A DNA stretch of 64,000 nt from Rubrivivax sp. (GTDB taxonomy: Bacteria; Pseudomonadota; Gammaproteobacteria; Burkholderiales; Burkholderiaceae_C): the NCBI GenBank assembly GCA_019635315.1, contig JAHBZT010000003.1, forward strand, positions 124,001-188,000. The letters run 5' to 3'. This document shows positions 21,266 to 31,281 of the stretch, piece by piece. Every line of letters starts with the position of its first letter. Positions within the stretch are counted from its first letter, which is position 1. The notes beneath the pieces are model-generated. The model searched no databases and was not told the origin of the DNA. It was given only the letters and a program-made list of their open reading frames with translations. Both the position numbers and the translations under genes were made by a program.

Positions 21266-21597
21266 GCCGCATCAACCCGACCCCCGCCGAGCGCAAGTTC
21301 GACGAAGGCCGCCTGGCGCAGGTGCTGGTCGCCCCGATCATCTCGGAGAAGGCAACGCGCATCGGCGAGAAGCGCAACCAGGTGCTGTTCAAGGTGCTGC
21401 GCGACGCGACCAAGCCCGAGATCAAGGCCGCCGTCGAGCTGCTGTTCAAGGTCGAGGTGGCCGCCGTCACGACGACCGTGCAGAAGGGCAAGGTCAAGCG
21501 CTTCGGCCGCACGATCGGCCGCCGCGACCACGTCAAGAAGGCGTACGTCGCGCTGAAGCCGGGCCAGGAGCTCAACTTCTCCGGGGAGACCGCTTAA
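21262..21597 (+). CDS. rplW: 50S ribosomal protein L23
   Basis: L23 is the tunnel-exit docking site for trigger factor and SRP. The protein has 111 residues. The N-terminus ([18 protein letters not shown]) is about ten residues longer than the minimal form, and the APIISEKAT motif follows. It overlaps rplD by 4 nt with AAGGAG at 21248-21253. rplB starts at the base after its stop codon. Confidence 0.98.
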   Translation: MSRINPTPAERKFDEGRLAQVLVAPIISEKATRIGEKRNQVLFKVLRDATKPEIKAAVELLFKVEVAAVTTTVQKGKVKRFGRTIGRRDHVKKAYVALKPGQELNFSGETA

Positions 21598-22422
21598 ATG
21601 GCTGTCATCAAGGTCAAGCCGACGTCGCCGGGCCGCCGTGCCGTGACGAAGGTGGTGCACAAGCACCTGCACAAGGGCGCCCCCGAGGCTTCGCTGCTCG
21701 AGCCGCAGAAGCAGAAGGCCGGCCGCAACAACCGCGGCATCATCACGATGCGCCACAAGGGCGGCGGCCACAAGCACCACTACCGCGTGGTCGACTTCCG
21801 CCGAAACAAGGACGGCATCCCGGCCAAGGTCGAGCGCATCGAGTACGACCCCAACCGCACCGCCCACATCGCGCTGCTGTGCTACGCCGACGGCGAGCGC
21901 CGCTACATCATCGCGCCGCGCGGCGTCGAGGCGGGCGCGACGCTGCTGTCGGGCTCGGAGGCGCCGATCAAGGCCGGCAACACGCTGCCGATCCGCAACA
22001 TCCCGGTCGGCTCGACGATCCACTGCGTCGAGATGCTGCCGGGCAAGGGCGCGCAGATCGCGCGCTCGGCCGGCTCGTCGGTGACGCTGATGGCGCGCGA
22101 GGGCACCTACGCGCAGGTCCGCCTGCGCTCGGGCGAGGTGCGCAGGATCCACATCGACTGCCGCGCCACGATCGGCGAGGTCAGCAACGAGGAACACAAC
22201 CTGCAGCAGCTGGGCAAGGCCGGCGCCACGCGCTGGCGCGGCATCCGCCCGACCGTGCGCGGCGTGGCGATGAACCCGATCGACCACCCGCACGGCGGTG
22301 GCGAGGGCCGCACCGGCGAGGCGCGCGCCCCGGTGTCGCCCTGGAACACGCTGACCAAGGGCTACCGCACGCGCAGCAACAAGCGCACGCAGACGATGAT
22401 CGTCTCGCGTCGCAAGAAGTGA
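21598..22422 (+). CDS. rplB: 50S ribosomal protein L2
   Basis: L2 is needed for subunit joining and peptidyl transfer. It has 274 residues. The conserved [15 protein letters not shown] segment carries the histidine important for activity. The ATG directly follows the rplW TAA, with GGGGAG at 21583-21588, so the two are coupled. Confidence 0.99.
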   Translation: MAVIKVKPTSPGRRAVTKVVHKHLHKGAPEASLLEPQKQKAGRNNRGIITMRHKGGGHKHHYRVVDFRRNKDGIPAKVERIEYDPNRTAHIALLCYADGERRYIIAPRGVEAGATLLSGSEAPIKAGNTLPIRNIPVGSTIHCVEMLPGKGAQIARSAGSSVTLMAREGTYAQVRLRSGEVRRIHIDCRATIGEVSNEEHNLQQLGKAGATRWRGIRPTVRGVAMNPIDHPHGGGEGRTGEARAPVSPWNTLTKGYRTRSNKRTQTMIVSRRKK

Positions 22423-22432
22423 GGCCACGGAC

Positions 22433-22708
22433 ATGGCACGTTCACTGAAGAAGGGTCCGTTCGTGGACCACCACCTGATGGCCAAGGTCGAGAAGGCCGC
22501 CGCCATCAAGGACAAGAAGCCGATCAAGACCTGGTCGCGCCGCAGCACCATCCTGCCCGAGTTCATCGGGCTGACGGTGGCCGTGCACAACGGCAAGCAG
22601 CACGTGCCCGTCTACGTGACCGACCAGATGGTCGGCCACAAGCTCGGCGAGTTCGCCCTCACCCGCTTGTTCAAGGGTCACCCCGCGGACAAGAAGGCCA
22701 AGAAGTAA
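22433..22708 (+). CDS. rpsS: 30S ribosomal protein S19
   Basis: S19 binds 16S rRNA in the 30S head with S13. The 91-residue protein starts [15 protein letters not shown] and carries [23 protein letters not shown]. It lies 10 bp after rplB and 12 bp before rplV in the S10 cluster. Confidence 0.99.
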   Translation: MARSLKKGPFVDHHLMAKVEKAAAIKDKKPIKTWSRRSTILPEFIGLTVAVHNGKQHVPVYVTDQMVGHKLGEFALTRLFKGHPADKKAKK

Positions 22709-22720
22709 GGAGCGCACGCG

Positions 22721-23050
22721 ATGGAAACCAAGGCAAGCGTGCGCGGCGTGCGGCTGTCGGTCGACAAGGGCCGGCTGGTCGCCGACATGATCCGCGGCAA
22801 GAAGGTGGACCAGGCGATCAACATCCTGACCTTCACGCCCAAGAAGGCGGCGCACATCGTCAAGAAGGTCGTCGAGAGCGCGGTGGCCAACGCCGAGCAC
22901 AACGACGGCGCGGACATCGACGAGCTGAAGATCAAGTCCATCTACGTGGAGCAGGGCGCGGTGCTCAAGCGCTTCTCGGCCCGCGCCAAGGGCCGCGGCG
23001 CGCGCATCAGCAAGGGCACCTGCCACATCTACGTGACGGTCGGGAACTGA
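22721..23050 (+). CDS. rplV: 50S ribosomal protein L22
   Basis: L22 contributes a hairpin to the exit-tunnel constriction where macrolides bind. The 109-residue protein ends [25 protein letters not shown], the expected beta-hairpin, with no deletion of the type seen in macrolide resistance. AAGGAG at 22706-22711 overlaps the rpsS stop. Confidence 0.98.
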   Translation: METKASVRGVRLSVDKGRLVADMIRGKKVDQAINILTFTPKKAAHIVKKVVESAVANAEHNDGADIDELKIKSIYVEQGAVLKRFSARAKGRGARISKGTCHIYVTVGN

Positions 23051-23060
23051 GGAAGAGCAC

Positions 23061-23948
23061 ATGGGACAGAAGATCCATCCGACCGGTTTCCGCCTCAGCG
23101 TCACCCGCGCCTGGCAGAGCCGCTGGTTCGCGAACCACCGCAACTTCGCCGGCATGCTGGCCGAGGACCTGCAGGTGCGCGACTACCTGCGCGGCAAGCT
23201 CAAGAACGCCGCCGTCTCGCGCATCCTGATCGAGCGCCCGGCCAAGAACGCGCGCATCACGATCTTCTCGGCGCGGCCGGGGGTCGTGATCGGCAAGAAG
23301 GGCGAGGACATCGAGAACCTGAAGGCCGAGCTGGGCCGCCGCCTGGGCGTGCCGGTCGCCGTCAACATCGAGGAGATCCGCAAGCCCGAGGTCGACGCGC
23401 AGCTGATCGCCGACAGCATCACGCAGCAGCTCGAGAAGCGCATCATGTTCCGCCGCGCGATGAAGCGCGCGATGCAGAACGCGATGCGCCTGGGCGCGCA
23501 GGGCATCAAGATCATGTCGGCCGGGCGCCTGAACGGCATCGAGATCGCGCGCACCGAGTGGTACCGCGAGGGCCGCGTGCCGCTGCACACGCTGAAGGCC
23601 GACATCGACTACGGCTTCAGCGAGGCCAAGACCACCTACGGCGTCATCGGCGTCAAGGTCTGGGTCTACCGCGGCGACCGCCTCGCCAACGGCGAGGCCC
23701 CGCAGCTGCCCAAGACCGAGGCCGACGACGAGCGCCGTTCGCGCCGCCCCGGCCCGCGCGGCCCGGGTGCCCCGGGCGGCCGCGGCCGCCCCGGCGGTGA
23801 CCGTGGCCCGCGTGCCGACGCCGCGCCCGGTGCTGCTGCCGGCGCACCGGCCGCCCCCGCCGGCGACGCCCCGAAGACCCCGGCCGTCAAGCGCGTGCGC
23901 CGTGCCGCACCGCCTGCCGCGGCCGGTGGCGAGAACAAAGGAGAGTGA
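23061..23948 (+). CDS. rpsC: 30S ribosomal protein S3 with long disordered tail
   Basis: S3 forms the mRNA entry channel of the 30S. The KH domain ([14 protein letters not shown] near residues 74-87) and C-terminal S3 domain are complete by about residue 215. A Pro/Gly/Ala/Arg-rich tail of about 75 residues follows, making the protein 295 residues against 233 in E. coli. Tails occur in other betaproteobacterial S3 proteins; this one is long. rplP starts 2 bp after the stop. Confidence 0.98.
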   Translation: MGQKIHPTGFRLSVTRAWQSRWFANHRNFAGMLAEDLQVRDYLRGKLKNAAVSRILIERPAKNARITIFSARPGVVIGKKGEDIENLKAELGRRLGVPVAVNIEEIRKPEVDAQLIADSITQQLEKRIMFRRAMKRAMQNAMRLGAQGIKIMSAGRLNGIEIARTEWYREGRVPLHTLKADIDYGFSEAKTTYGVIGVKVWVYRGDRLANGEAPQLPKTEADDERRSRRPGPRGPGAPGGRGRPGGDRGPRADAAPGAAAGAPAAPAGDAPKTPAVKRVRRAAPPAAAGGENKGE

Positions 23949-23950
23949 CG

Positions 23951-24367
23951 ATGCTGCAACCCGCACGTCGCAAGTTCCGCAAGGAGCAGAAGGGCCGCAA
24001 CACCGGCATCGCCACGCGCGGTGCCAACGTGTCGTTCGGCGAATTCGGCCTCAAGGCCACCGAGCGCGGCCGCATCACGGCGCGCCAGATCGAGGCCGCC
24101 CGCCGCGCCATCAGCCGCCACATCAAGCGCGGCGGCCGCATCTTCATCCGCATCTTCCCGGACAAGCCGATCAGCCAGAAGCCGGCCGAGGTGCGCATGG
24201 GCAACGGCAAGGGCAACCCGGAATACTGGGTCGCCGAGATCCAGCCCGGCAAGGTGCTCTACGAGATCAACGGCGTGCCCGAGGCGCTGGCCCGCGAGGC
24301 CTTCACGCTGGCCGCCGCCAAGCTGCCGCTGCGCTGCACGTTCGTCGCGCGCCAGGTCGGCGCCTGA
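23951..24367 (+). CDS. rplP: 50S ribosomal protein L16
   Basis: L16 helps place A-site tRNA near the peptidyl transferase centre. It has 138 residues. The start [17 protein letters not shown] at 23951 matches the family exactly, while a GTG two codons upstream lies within the rpsC stop and has no support. AAAGGAGAG precedes it. Confidence 0.99.
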   Translation: MLQPARRKFRKEQKGRNTGIATRGANVSFGEFGLKATERGRITARQIEAARRAISRHIKRGGRIFIRIFPDKPISQKPAEVRMGNGKGNPEYWVAEIQPGKVLYEINGVPEALAREAFTLAAAKLPLRCTFVARQVGA

Positions 24368-24381
24368 GACGGAGACCATCG

Positions 24382-24579
24382 ATGAAAGCATCCGAACTGC
24401 GCACCAAGGACGTCGCGGCGCTGGAGAAGGAGGTCTCCGAGCTGCTGAAGGCCCACTTCGGCCTGCGCATGCAGAAGGCCACGCAGCAACTGAGCAACCA
24501 CTCGCAGCTGGGCAAGACGCGGCGCGACATCGCGCGCGCGAAGACCGTGCTGGCGGAAAAGAAGAGGGCCGCGAAATGA
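24382..24579 (+). CDS. rpmC: 50S ribosomal protein L29
   Basis: L29 lies beside L23 at the tunnel exit. The 65-residue protein starts [20 protein letters not shown] and contains the [12 protein letters not shown] and RRDIARAKT helices. Its stop overlaps the rpsQ start by 4 nt (ATGA). Confidence 0.98.
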   Translation: MKASELRTKDVAALEKEVSELLKAHFGLRMQKATQQLSNHSQLGKTRRDIARAKTVLAEKKRAAK

Positions 24580-24860
24580 GCGCCACCGAACAGGCCACCG
24601 CGCCGCTGAAGAATACGCGCACGCTGATCGGCCGCGTCGTCAGCGACAAGCGCGCCAAGACCGTCACCGTGCTGGTCGAGCGCCGTGCCGCGCACGAGCT
24701 GTACGGCAAGATCGTCGCGCGCTCGCGCAAGTACCACGCGCACGACGAGAACGGCGAATACAAGCTCGGCGACATGGTCGAGATCGCCGAAGGGCGGCCG
24801 ATCAGCAAGACCAAGAGCTGGGTCGTCACGCGCCTGGTCGAGAAGGCCAAGCTGGTCTAA
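24576..24860 (+). CDS. rpsQ: 30S ribosomal protein S17
   Basis: S17 is a primary 16S rRNA binding protein with an OB fold. The protein has 94 residues. An N-terminal extension precedes the core [20 protein letters not shown]. It is coupled to rpmC by a 4-nt overlap. In most bacteria rplN follows at once; here a hairpin and a peroxiredoxin gene intervene. Confidence 0.98.
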   Translation: MSATEQATAPLKNTRTLIGRVVSDKRAKTVTVLVERRAAHELYGKIVARSRKYHAHDENGEYKLGDMVEIAEGRPISKTKSWVVTRLVEKAKLV

Positions 24861-24880
24861 ACCCCCACGCGCCACGCGAG

Positions 24881-24920
24881 CGGCCGGGCGCTGGACACTC
24901 CAGCCCCGGCCGTTTGAACT
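24881..24920 (+). terminator. Terminator-like hairpin after rpsQ
   Basis: cggccggg (24881-24888) pairs with cccggccg (24905-24912), and gctgg (24890-24894) with ccagc (24900-24904), around a 5-nt loop with one bulged C. TTTGAACTT follows. The T-run is weak, so termination may be partial. Confidence 0.55.
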
Positions 24921-24939
24921 TGCATCCAGGAGGAGCGCC

Positions 24940-25455
24940 ATGCTGAAAGTCGGAGACAAGCTGCCCGCCGGCAGCCTGCAGGAATACGTCGAGGTCGAGG
25001 GCAACGGCTGCTCGATCGGCCCCAACAGCTTCGACATCGAGAAGTCCACCGCCGGCAAGACGATCGCGATCTTCGCGCTGCCCGGCGCCTACACGCCGAC
25101 CTGCTCGGCCAAGCACGTGCCCGGCTACGTCGAGAAGGCCGGCGAGCTGAAGGCCGCCGGCGTCGACGAGATCTGGTGCGTGTCGGTCAACGACGCCTTC
25201 GTGATGGGCGCCTGGGGCCGCGACCAGAAGACCGCCGGCAAGGTGCGCATGATGGCCGACGGCAGCGCCGAGTTCGCCAAGGCCACCGGGCTGACCCTGG
25301 ACCTGACGGCGCGCGGCATGGGCCTGCGCATCACCCGCTGCTCGATGCTGGTCGTCGACGGCGTCGTGAAGACGCTCAACGTCGAGGCGCCGGGCAAGTT
25401 CGAGGTCAGCGACGCCGACACGCTGCTCAAGCAGGCCCAGGCGCTGAAGGCCTGA
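24940..25455 (+). CDS. Peroxiredoxin, Prx5-like
   Basis: This thiol peroxidase reduces hydrogen peroxide and organic hydroperoxides. It has 171 residues. The family motif PGAYTPTCSAKHVPGY is at about 48-63, with the peroxidatic cysteine at position 55. C24, the cysteine in EIWCVSVND and one in RITRCSM are possible resolving residues. The best ribosome-binding site in the area (AGGAGG, 24928-24933) is 6 nt from the ATG. It lies between rpsQ and rplN, splitting the S10 and spc gene blocks, with a terminator-like hairpin before it and a promoter after it. The cellular reductant cannot be told from sequence. Confidence 0.93.
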   Translation: MLKVGDKLPAGSLQEYVEVEGNGCSIGPNSFDIEKSTAGKTIAIFALPGAYTPTCSAKHVPGYVEKAGELKAAGVDEIWCVSVNDAFVMGAWGRDQKTAGKVRMMADGSAEFAKATGLTLDLTARGMGLRITRCSMLVVDGVVKTLNVEAPGKFEVSDADTLLKQAQALKA

Positions 25456-25461
25456 ACGGAA

Positions 25462-25502
25462 TGCCCAGGCGCTTGACGCGCCTGGGCAAACCCTGCGATA
25501 CT
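25462..25502 (+). promoter_or_regulatory. Promoter of the spc block with -35 box in a palindrome
   Basis: TTGACG (25473-25478) and GATACT (25497-25502) are 18 bp apart. The -35 box is the centre of a perfect 11-bp inverted repeat: tgcccaggcgc 25462-25472 and gcgcctgggca 25478-25488. As RNA, the same repeat could end the peroxiredoxin message, though no T-run follows. The remaining leader to 25631 holds nothing else I recognise. Confidence 0.6.
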
Positions 25503-25631
25503 GCACGGCTTCGTCGAGCGCAGGCCATGGCCATGCGCCCGACTTCCACCCCGACACGGGCCCAAGACTGACGGCACGACCGGAACCCGACGGTTCCAGG
25601 ACGCGCCGCCAAGTTGGGAAGAGAAGACATC

Positions 25632-26000
25632 ATGATCCAAATGCAATCGCGGCTCGACGTGGCCGACAACACGGGCGCGAAGTCCGTCATGTGCATCAAG
25701 GTGCTGGGCGGCTCCAAGCGCCGCTACGCCGGCATCGGTGACGTGATCAAGGTCAGCATCAAGGAAGCGGCGCCGCGCGGCCGGGTCAAGAAGGGCGAGG
25801 TCTACAACGCCGTCGTCGTGCGCACCGCCAAGGGCGTGCGCCGCCAGGACGGCTCGCTGCTGAAGTTCGACGGCAACGCCGCCGTGCTGCTCAACGCCAA
25901 GCTCGAGCCCATCGGCACCCGCATCTTCGGCCCGGTCACGCGCGAGCTGCGCAGCGAGCGCTTCATGAAGATCGTGTCGCTGGCGCCGGAAGTGCTCTGA
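25632..26000 (+). CDS. rplN: 50S ribosomal protein L14
   Basis: L14 lies at the subunit interface (bridges B5 and B8). It is 122 residues long and starts [19 protein letters not shown]. The GTG/ATG frame extends upstream, but the family start and the nearby GGGAAGAG choose 25632. It is the first gene of the spc block here, expressed from the promoter at 25473-25502. Confidence 0.99.
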   Translation: MIQMQSRLDVADNTGAKSVMCIKVLGGSKRRYAGIGDVIKVSIKEAAPRGRVKKGEVYNAVVVRTAKGVRRQDGSLLKFDGNAAVLLNAKLEPIGTRIFGPVTRELRSERFMKIVSLAPEVL

Positions 26001-26029
26001 CGCGGCGCATTGCCAGGCAAGGACCGACC

Positions 26030-26374
26030 ATGAACAAGATTCGCAAGGGCGACCAGGTCATCGTGACGACCGGCCGCGACAAGGGCAAGCGCGGCACCGT
26101 GACGCAGCGCGTCGACGACGAGCACATCGTCGTCGAGGGCGTCAACGTCGTGAAGAAGCACGTCAAGCCGAACCCGCTGAAGGGCACGACCGGCGGCGTG
26201 ATCGACAAGGCCATGCCCATCCACCAGAGCAACGTCGCGATCTGGAACGCCGCCACCGGCAAGGCCGACCGCGTCGGCTTCAAGCTGCTGTCCGCCGAAG
26301 AGAAGGCCGCCCGCAAGACCAAGGACAACGCCGTCCGCGTCTACCGCTCCAGCGGCGAAGAGATCAAGGCTTAA
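26030..26374 (+). CDS. rplX: 50S ribosomal protein L24
   Basis: L24 starts 50S assembly. The KOW motif is in the first 35 residues ([20 protein letters not shown]), followed by [13 protein letters not shown]. At 114 residues it is slightly longer than E. coli L24 (104). rplE begins 3 nt after its stop. Confidence 0.98.
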   Translation: MNKIRKGDQVIVTTGRDKGKRGTVTQRVDDEHIVVEGVNVVKKHVKPNPLKGTTGGVIDKAMPIHQSNVAIWNAATGKADRVGFKLLSAEEKAARKTKDNAVRVYRSSGEEIKA

Positions 26375-26377
26375 ACC

Positions 26378-26977
26378 ATGGCCAAGAAACAAGCTGCCGC
26401 CGCCGCCCCCGGTCCGGCGAACCAGGGCCCCGCGCCCCAGGCCCGCCTGCAGGCGATCTACCGCGAGAAGATCGTGCCCGAGCTGATGGCCAAGTTCGGC
26501 TACCGGTCGGTGATGCAGGTGCCGCGCCTGCAGAAGATCACGCTGAACATGGGCGTGTCCGAGGCGGTGTCCGACAAGAAGGTCATGGACAACGCCGTCG
26601 GCGACCTGACCAAGATCGCCGGCCAGAAGCCGGTGGTGACCAAGAGCAAGAAGGCCATCGCCGGCTTCAAGATCCGCGACGGCGTGCCCATCGGCTGCAT
26701 GGTCACGCTGCGCGGCGTGCGCATGTACGAGTTCCTGGACCGCTTCGTCACGGTGGCGCTGCCGCGCGTGCGCGACTTCCGCGGCATCAGCGGCCGCGCC
26801 TTCGACGGCCGCGGCAACTACAACATCGGGGTCAAGGAACAGATCATCTTCCCCGAGATCGAGTACGACAAGATCGACGCGATCCGCGGGCTGAACATCA
26901 GCATCACGACCAGCGCGAAGAACGACGACGAGTGCAAGGCCCTGCTGTCTGCATTCAAGTTCCCGTTCAAGAACTAA
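26378..26977 (+). CDS. rplE: 50S ribosomal protein L5 with N-terminal extension
   Basis: L5 binds 5S rRNA and contacts the P-site tRNA. The core starts at about residue 22 ([20 protein letters not shown]). The first 21 residues are an Ala/Pro/Gln-rich addition, giving 199 residues against 179 in E. coli. The start is set by ATG 26378, 3 nt after rplX. No strong ribosome-binding site is present, so translational coupling is likely. Confidence 0.97.
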   Translation: MAKKQAAAAAPGPANQGPAPQARLQAIYREKIVPELMAKFGYRSVMQVPRLQKITLNMGVSEAVSDKKVMDNAVGDLTKIAGQKPVVTKSKKAIAGFKIRDGVPIGCMVTLRGVRMYEFLDRFVTVALPRVRDFRGISGRAFDGRGNYNIGVKEQIIFPEIEYDKIDAIRGLNISITTSAKNDDECKALLSAFKFPFKN

Positions 26978-26988
26978 AGGCAAGACCC

Positions 26989-27294
26989 ATGGCCAAAACG
27001 TCCGTCAAGCAGCGCGAAGACAAGCGCGAGAAGCTGGTCGCCAAGTACGCGAAGAAGTACGCCGAGCTCAAGGCCGTCACCGGCGACGCGAGCAAGAGCG
27101 ACGAGGAGCGCTACGCCGCCCGTCTGGAGCTGCAGAAGCTGCCGCGCAACGCGAACCCGACCCGGCTGCGCAACCGCTGCGCGGTGACCGGCCGCGCGCG
27201 CGGCACCTTCCGCACCTTCGGGCTCGGCCGCAACAAGATCCGCGAGCTGGCCTTCAAGGGCGAGATTCCCGGCGTGGTCAAGGCCAGCTGGTGA
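26989..27294 (+). CDS. rpsN: 30S ribosomal protein S14 (zinc-independent type)
   Basis: S14 is a 30S head protein. At 101 residues it is the long form that lacks the four zinc-binding cysteines (a single Cys is in [13 protein letters not shown]). It ends [11 protein letters not shown], as the family does. It lies 11 bp after rplE. Confidence 0.98.
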   Translation: MAKTSVKQREDKREKLVAKYAKKYAELKAVTGDASKSDEERYAARLELQKLPRNANPTRLRNRCAVTGRARGTFRTFGLGRNKIRELAFKGEIPGVVKASW

Positions 27295-27322
27295 GCGCGG
27301 CGAGCAGATCAGGAGAACAGTC

Positions 27323-27718
27323 ATGAGCATGAGTGATCCCATCGCCGACATGCTGACCCGCATCCGCAACGCGCAAAGCGTGGACAAGGCGACGGTCACG
27401 ATGCCCTCGTCCAAGCTGAAGGTCGCGATCGCGCAGGTGCTGCAGGACGAGGGCTACATCGACGGCTTCGCCGTCCGCGACAACGCGGGCAAGGCCGAGC
27501 TGGAGATCGCGCTGAAGTACTACGCCGGGCGCCCGGTCATCGAGCGCATCGAGCGTGTCAGCCGCCCCGGCCTTCGCATCTACAAGGGCCGCCACTCGAT
27601 CCCGCAGGTCATGAACGGCCTGGGCGTGGCCATCGTCACCACGCCCAAGGGCGTGATGACGGACCGCAAGGCACGCGCCACCGGTGTCGGTGGCGAGGTG
27701 CTGTGTTTCGTCGCCTGA
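27323..27718 (+). CDS. rpsH: 30S ribosomal protein S8
   Basis: S8 binds the central 16S domain and, in E. coli, represses the spc operon at rplE. The protein has 131 residues. The core [16 protein letters not shown] begins at the second ATG (27329), but AGGAG (27311-27315) is 7 nt from the first ATG (27323), so I keep the longer start. The C-terminal [18 protein letters not shown] is typical. Confidence 0.98.
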   Translation: MSMSDPIADMLTRIRNAQSVDKATVTMPSSKLKVAIAQVLQDEGYIDGFAVRDNAGKAELEIALKYYAGRPVIERIERVSRPGLRIYKGRHSIPQVMNGLGVAIVTTPKGVMTDRKARATGVGGEVLCFVA

Positions 27719-27745
27719 TGCCTGGCCCCAACGGAGCGCACTGAA

Positions 27746-28279
27746 ATGTCCCGTGTAGGAAAGATGCCGGTCGCCGTCCCGCAAGGCGTGGACGTGGCGA
27801 TCACGGCCGATCAGATCACCGTCAAGGGTGCCGGCGGCACGCTCACGCGCGCGCTGAACCCGCTGGTCAAGGTCCAGAAGGAAGGCGCCGCGCTGACCTT
27901 CGTGCCCGCGAACGACAGCGCCGAGGCCAACGCGATGAGCGGCACCATGCGCGCGCTCGTCGCCAACATGGTCGGCGGCGTGGGCAAGGGCTTCGAGCGC
28001 AAGCTGACGCTGGTCGGCGTGGGCTTCCGCGCCGCCGCCCAGGGCAGCAAGCTGAACCTGCAGGTCGGCTTCTCGCATCCGGTCGTCAAGGAGATGCCTG
28101 CCGGCGTGAAGGTGGCCTGCCCGACGCAGACCGAGATCGTGATCTCCGGTGCCGACCGCCAGGCCGTCGGCCAGGTGGCCGCCGAGGTCCGCGCCTTCCG
28201 TCCGCCCGAGCCGTACAAGGGCAAGGGCATCCGCTACGCCGACGAGCGCGTGGTGATCAAAGAGACGAAGAAGAAGTAA
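27746..28279 (+). CDS. rplF: 50S ribosomal protein L6
   Basis: L6 sits near the sarcin-ricin loop and factor-binding site. It has 177 residues and starts [17 protein letters not shown]. The two duplicated domains end with [17 protein letters not shown]. rplR follows after 11 bp. Confidence 0.99.
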   Translation: MSRVGKMPVAVPQGVDVAITADQITVKGAGGTLTRALNPLVKVQKEGAALTFVPANDSAEANAMSGTMRALVANMVGGVGKGFERKLTLVGVGFRAAAQGSKLNLQVGFSHPVVKEMPAGVKVACPTQTEIVISGADRQAVGQVAAEVRAFRPPEPYKGKGIRYADERVVIKETKKK

Positions 28280-28290
28280 GGAGCGCATCG

Positions 28291-28659
28291 ATGAGCCTGA
28301 CCAAGAAGGAACAGCGACTGCGCCGTGCGCGCCAGACGCGTGCGCGCATCGCCAAGCAGGAGGTCGCGCGCCTGGCGGTGCACCGCTCCAACCTGCACAT
28401 CTACGCCAGCATCATCGCCGGCGACGGGCAGCGCGTGCTGGCCAGCGCCTCGACGGCGGAGAAGGAAGTGCGCGAGCAGCTCGGTGCCGCGGGCAAGGGC
28501 GGCAACGTCGCCGCGGCCACGGTGATCGGCAAGCGCATCGCCGAGAAGGCCAAGGCCGCCGGCGTCGACAAGGTGGCGTTCGACCGCTCGGGCTTCGCCT
28601 ACCACGGCCGCGTGAAGGCGCTGGCCGAGGCGGCGCGCGAAGCCGGCCTGCAGTTCTGA
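28291..28659 (+). CDS. rplR: 50S ribosomal protein L18
   Basis: L18 carries 5S rRNA into the 50S with L5. The 122-residue protein has a basic N-terminus ([16 protein letters not shown]) and ends [26 protein letters not shown], the family signature. AAGGAG is at 28278-28283, 7 nt before the ATG. Confidence 0.98.
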   Translation: MSLTKKEQRLRRARQTRARIAKQEVARLAVHRSNLHIYASIIAGDGQRVLASASTAEKEVREQLGAAGKGGNVAAATVIGKRIAEKAKAAGVDKVAFDRSGFAYHGRVKALAEAAREAGLQF

Positions 28660-28685
28660 GTGCGGCAGCTTAAGGAATCACCGAG

Positions 28686-29204
28686 ATGGCAAAGTTCACG
28701 CCCCGCATGCAGACCGAGGGCAACGAAGACGGTCTGAAGGAAAAGATGATCGCGGTCAACCGCGTGACCAAGGTCGTCAAGGGCGGCCGCACGCTCAGCT
28801 TCGCGGCGCTGACCGTGGTCGGCGACGGCGACGGCCGCATCGGCATGGGCAAGGGCAAGGCCAAGGAAGTGCCGGTCGCGGTGCAGAAGGCCATGGAGGC
28901 CGCGCGCCGCAACATGTTCAAGGTCAGCCTGCGCAACGGCTCGATCCAGCACAAGGTCGAGGGCGAGCATGGCGCGGCGCGCGTGCTGATGGCGCCGGCC
29001 AAGCCGGGCGACGGCATCATCGCCGGCGGCCCGATGCGCGCGGTCTTCGAGGTCATGGGCGTGACCGACATCGTGGCCAAGAGCATCGGCACCAGCAACC
29101 CGTACAACATGGTCCGCGCCACGCTGGACGCGCTCAAGCGCTCCACCACGCCGGCCGAGGTGGCGGCCAAGCGCGGCAAGACGGTCGAAGAGATCTTCAA
29201 CTGA
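28686..29204 (+). CDS. rpsE: 30S ribosomal protein S5
   Basis: S5 contributes to decoding fidelity and mRNA unwinding. The 172-residue protein has the double-stranded RNA-binding-like region with [25 protein letters not shown] and a complete C-terminal domain ([22 protein letters not shown]). No known spectinomycin-resistance deletion is seen in the VVKGGR loop. Confidence 0.98.
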   Translation: MAKFTPRMQTEGNEDGLKEKMIAVNRVTKVVKGGRTLSFAALTVVGDGDGRIGMGKGKAKEVPVAVQKAMEAARRNMFKVSLRNGSIQHKVEGEHGAARVLMAPAKPGDGIIAGGPMRAVFEVMGVTDIVAKSIGTSNPYNMVRATLDALKRSTTPAEVAAKRGKTVEEIFN

Positions 29205-29230
29205 CGCGCCGGGCCCAGAAGGTACCCATC

Positions 29231-29413
29231 ATGTCCGACAAGAAAACCCTGACCGTCAAGCTCGTCAAGAGCGTGGCCGGCACGCGCGAGGACCATCGCG
29301 CCACCGTCCGTGGCCTGGGCCTGCGCCGCCTGAACAGCCAGCGCACGCTCGAGGACACGCCCGCCGTGCGCGGGATGATCAACAAGGTCTCGTACCTGGT
29401 GAAGGTGCTGTGA
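29231..29413 (+). CDS. rpmD: 50S ribosomal protein L30
   Basis: L30 is a small 50S protein present only in some bacteria. It has 60 residues. [25 protein letters not shown] and the later [19 protein letters not shown] fit the family. Its stop overlaps rplO by 1 nt (TGATG). Confidence 0.97.
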   Translation: MSDKKTLTVKLVKSVAGTREDHRATVRGLGLRRLNSQRTLEDTPAVRGMINKVSYLVKVL

Positions 29414-29853
29414 TGGATCTGAACTCGCTGAAGCCCGCCGAGGGCAGCAAGAAGGCGCGCCGCCGCGTCGGCCGCGGCATCGGCTCGGGCCTGGGCAAGA
29501 CCGCGGGCCGCGGCCACAAGGGCCAGAAGAGCCGCGCCGGCGGTTTCCACAAGGTGGGCTTCGAAGGCGGCCAGATGCCGCTGCAGCGCCGCCTGCCCAA
29601 GCGCGGCTTCAAGAGCGCGCAGCTCAAGTACAACGGCGAAGTCACGCTGAAGGAACTGCAGCACCTGGGCGCCGACGAGGTCGACCTGCTCACGCTGAAG
29701 GCCGCCGGCCTGGTGCGCGAGATCGTCAAGCACGTCAAGGTCATCAAGTCCGGCGAGCTGTCGCGCAAGGTGGTGCTCAAGGGCATCGCCGCGACCGCGG
29801 GCGCCAAGGCGGCCATCGAGGCCGCCGGCGGCAGCGTGCAGGACGCGGCCTGA
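29413..29853 (+). CDS. rplO: 50S ribosomal protein L15
   Basis: L15 is a late-assembly 50S protein with a Gly/Arg-rich N-terminal extension ([26 protein letters not shown]). It has 146 residues. ATG 29413 gives the family start [12 protein letters not shown]; the GTG just before it lies across the rpmD stop and is not needed. Confidence 0.98.
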   Translation: MDLNSLKPAEGSKKARRRVGRGIGSGLGKTAGRGHKGQKSRAGGFHKVGFEGGQMPLQRRLPKRGFKSAQLKYNGEVTLKELQHLGADEVDLLTLKAAGLVREIVKHVKVIKSGELSRKVVLKGIAATAGAKAAIEAAGGSVQDAA

Positions 29854-29888
29854 GCGCGGCCTGACCAAGGCATAGGCGACTACACGAC

Positions 29889-31199
29889 GTGGCAACCTCG
29901 GCGTCCCAGCTGGCCAAGAGCGGCAAGTTCGGCGATCTGCGCAGGCGGATCGTCTTCCTGCTGCTCGCCCTGGTGGTCTACCGCATCGGCACCCACATCC
30001 CGGTGCCGGGCATCGACCCGGTGCAGATGCAGCAGCTGTTCCAGGGCCAGTCCGGCGGCATCCTGAACCTGTTCAACATGTTCAGCGGCGGTGCGCTGGA
30101 GCGCTTCAGCGTGCTCGCGCTGGGCATCATGCCGTACATCAGCGCCAGCATCATCATGCAGCTGATGACGCACGTGGTGCCCTCGCTGGAGGCGCTGAAG
30201 AAGGAAGGCGAGGCCGGCCGGCGCAAGATTACGCAGTACACGCGCTACGGCACGCTGGTGCTGGCCATCTTCCAGAGCCTGGGCATCGCGCTGGCGCTGG
30301 AGGGCTCGCAGGGTCTGGTGCTGAACCCGGGCTTCGGCTTCCGCATGACCGCGGTCGTGAGCCTGGTCGCCGGCACGATGTTCCTGATGTGGCTGGGCGA
30401 GCAGATCACCGAGCGCGGGCTGGGCAACGGCATCTCGATCCTGATCTTCGCCGGCATCGTGGCCGGGCTGCCCAGCGCCATCGGCGGCCTGTTCGAGCTG
30501 GTGCGCACCGGTGCGATGAGCATCGTGGCCTGCCTGTTCATCATCGCGCTGGTCATCTTCGTGACCTTCGCGGTGGTCTTCGTCGAGCGCGGGCAGCGCA
30601 AGATCCTCGTCAACTACGCCAAGCGCCAGGTCGGCAACAAGGTCTACGGCGGCCAGAGCTCGCACCTGCCGCTGAAGCTGAACATGTCGGGCGTGATCCC
30701 GCCGATCTTCGCCAGCAGCATCATCCTGCTGCCGGCCACCGTGGTGGGCTGGTTCGCCACCGGCGAGGGCGTGCGCTGGCTGCGCGACCTGGCGGCGGCG
30801 CTGTCGCCGGGGCAGCCGATCTACGTGCTGCTGTACGCGTCGATGATCGTCTTCTTCTGCTTCTTCTACACGGCGCTCGTGTTCAACAGCCGCGAGACCG
30901 CCGACAACCTGAAGAAGAGCGGCGCCTTCATCCCGGGCATCCGCCCGGGCGACCAGACCGCGCGCCACATCGATCGCATCCTCAGCCGCCTGACGCTGGC
31001 CGGCGCGATCTACATCACCGCGGTGTGCCTGCTGCCGGAATTCCTGGTGCTGCGCTACAACGTGCCGTTCTACTTCGGTGGCACCTCGCTGCTGATCATC
31101 GTCGTCGTCACGATGGACTTCTGGGCGCAGGTGCAGAGCTACGTGATGAGCCAGCAGTACGAGAGCCTGCTGAAGAAGGCCAACTTCAAGACCAGCTGA
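29889..31199 (+). CDS. secY: Preprotein translocase subunit SecY
   Basis: SecY is the channel of the inner-membrane SecYEG translocon. It has 436 residues and ten predicted membrane segments. The plug and lateral-gate regions, and the motif [21 protein letters not shown], are present. The start is GTG at 29889; the N-terminus [20 protein letters not shown] fits betaproteobacterial SecY. No purine-rich ribosome-binding site is visible just upstream. Confidence 0.98.
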   Translation: MATSASQLAKSGKFGDLRRRIVFLLLALVVYRIGTHIPVPGIDPVQMQQLFQGQSGGILNLFNMFSGGALERFSVLALGIMPYISASIIMQLMTHVVPSLEALKKEGEAGRRKITQYTRYGTLVLAIFQSLGIALALEGSQGLVLNPGFGFRMTAVVSLVAGTMFLMWLGEQITERGLGNGISILIFAGIVAGLPSAIGGLFELVRTGAMSIVACLFIIALVIFVTFAVVFVERGQRKILVNYAKRQVGNKVYGGQSSHLPLKLNMSGVIPPIFASSIILLPATVVGWFATGEGVRWLRDLAAALSPGQPIYVLLYASMIVFFCFFYTALVFNSRETADNLKKSGAFIPGIRPGDQTARHIDRILSRLTLAGAIYITAVCLLPEFLVLRYNVPFYFGGTSLLIIVVVTMDFWAQVQSYVMSQQYESLLKKANFKTS

Positions 31200-31247
31200 T
31201 GATGTGCCCCCACGCTCACATTCGTTCGCTGCCCCCCGGGGGGACGC

Positions 31248-31280
31248 AGGCCTCCCTTCGGGCGGCCGGGCGGGAGGCCT
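31248..31280 (+). promoter_or_regulatory. Hairpin that hides the infA ribosome-binding site
   Basis: aggcctccc (31248-31256) is the exact complement of gggaggcct (31272-31280), which contains the infA Shine-Dalgarno GGGAGG and ends 1 nt before the ATG. The 15-nt loop is GC-rich. Upstream (31206-31245) lies a gcccccacg...ccccccgggggg element typical of recurrent intergenic repeats in this group. It could lower infA translation; this is inferred from structure. Confidence 0.5.
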
Positions 31281-31281
31281 G

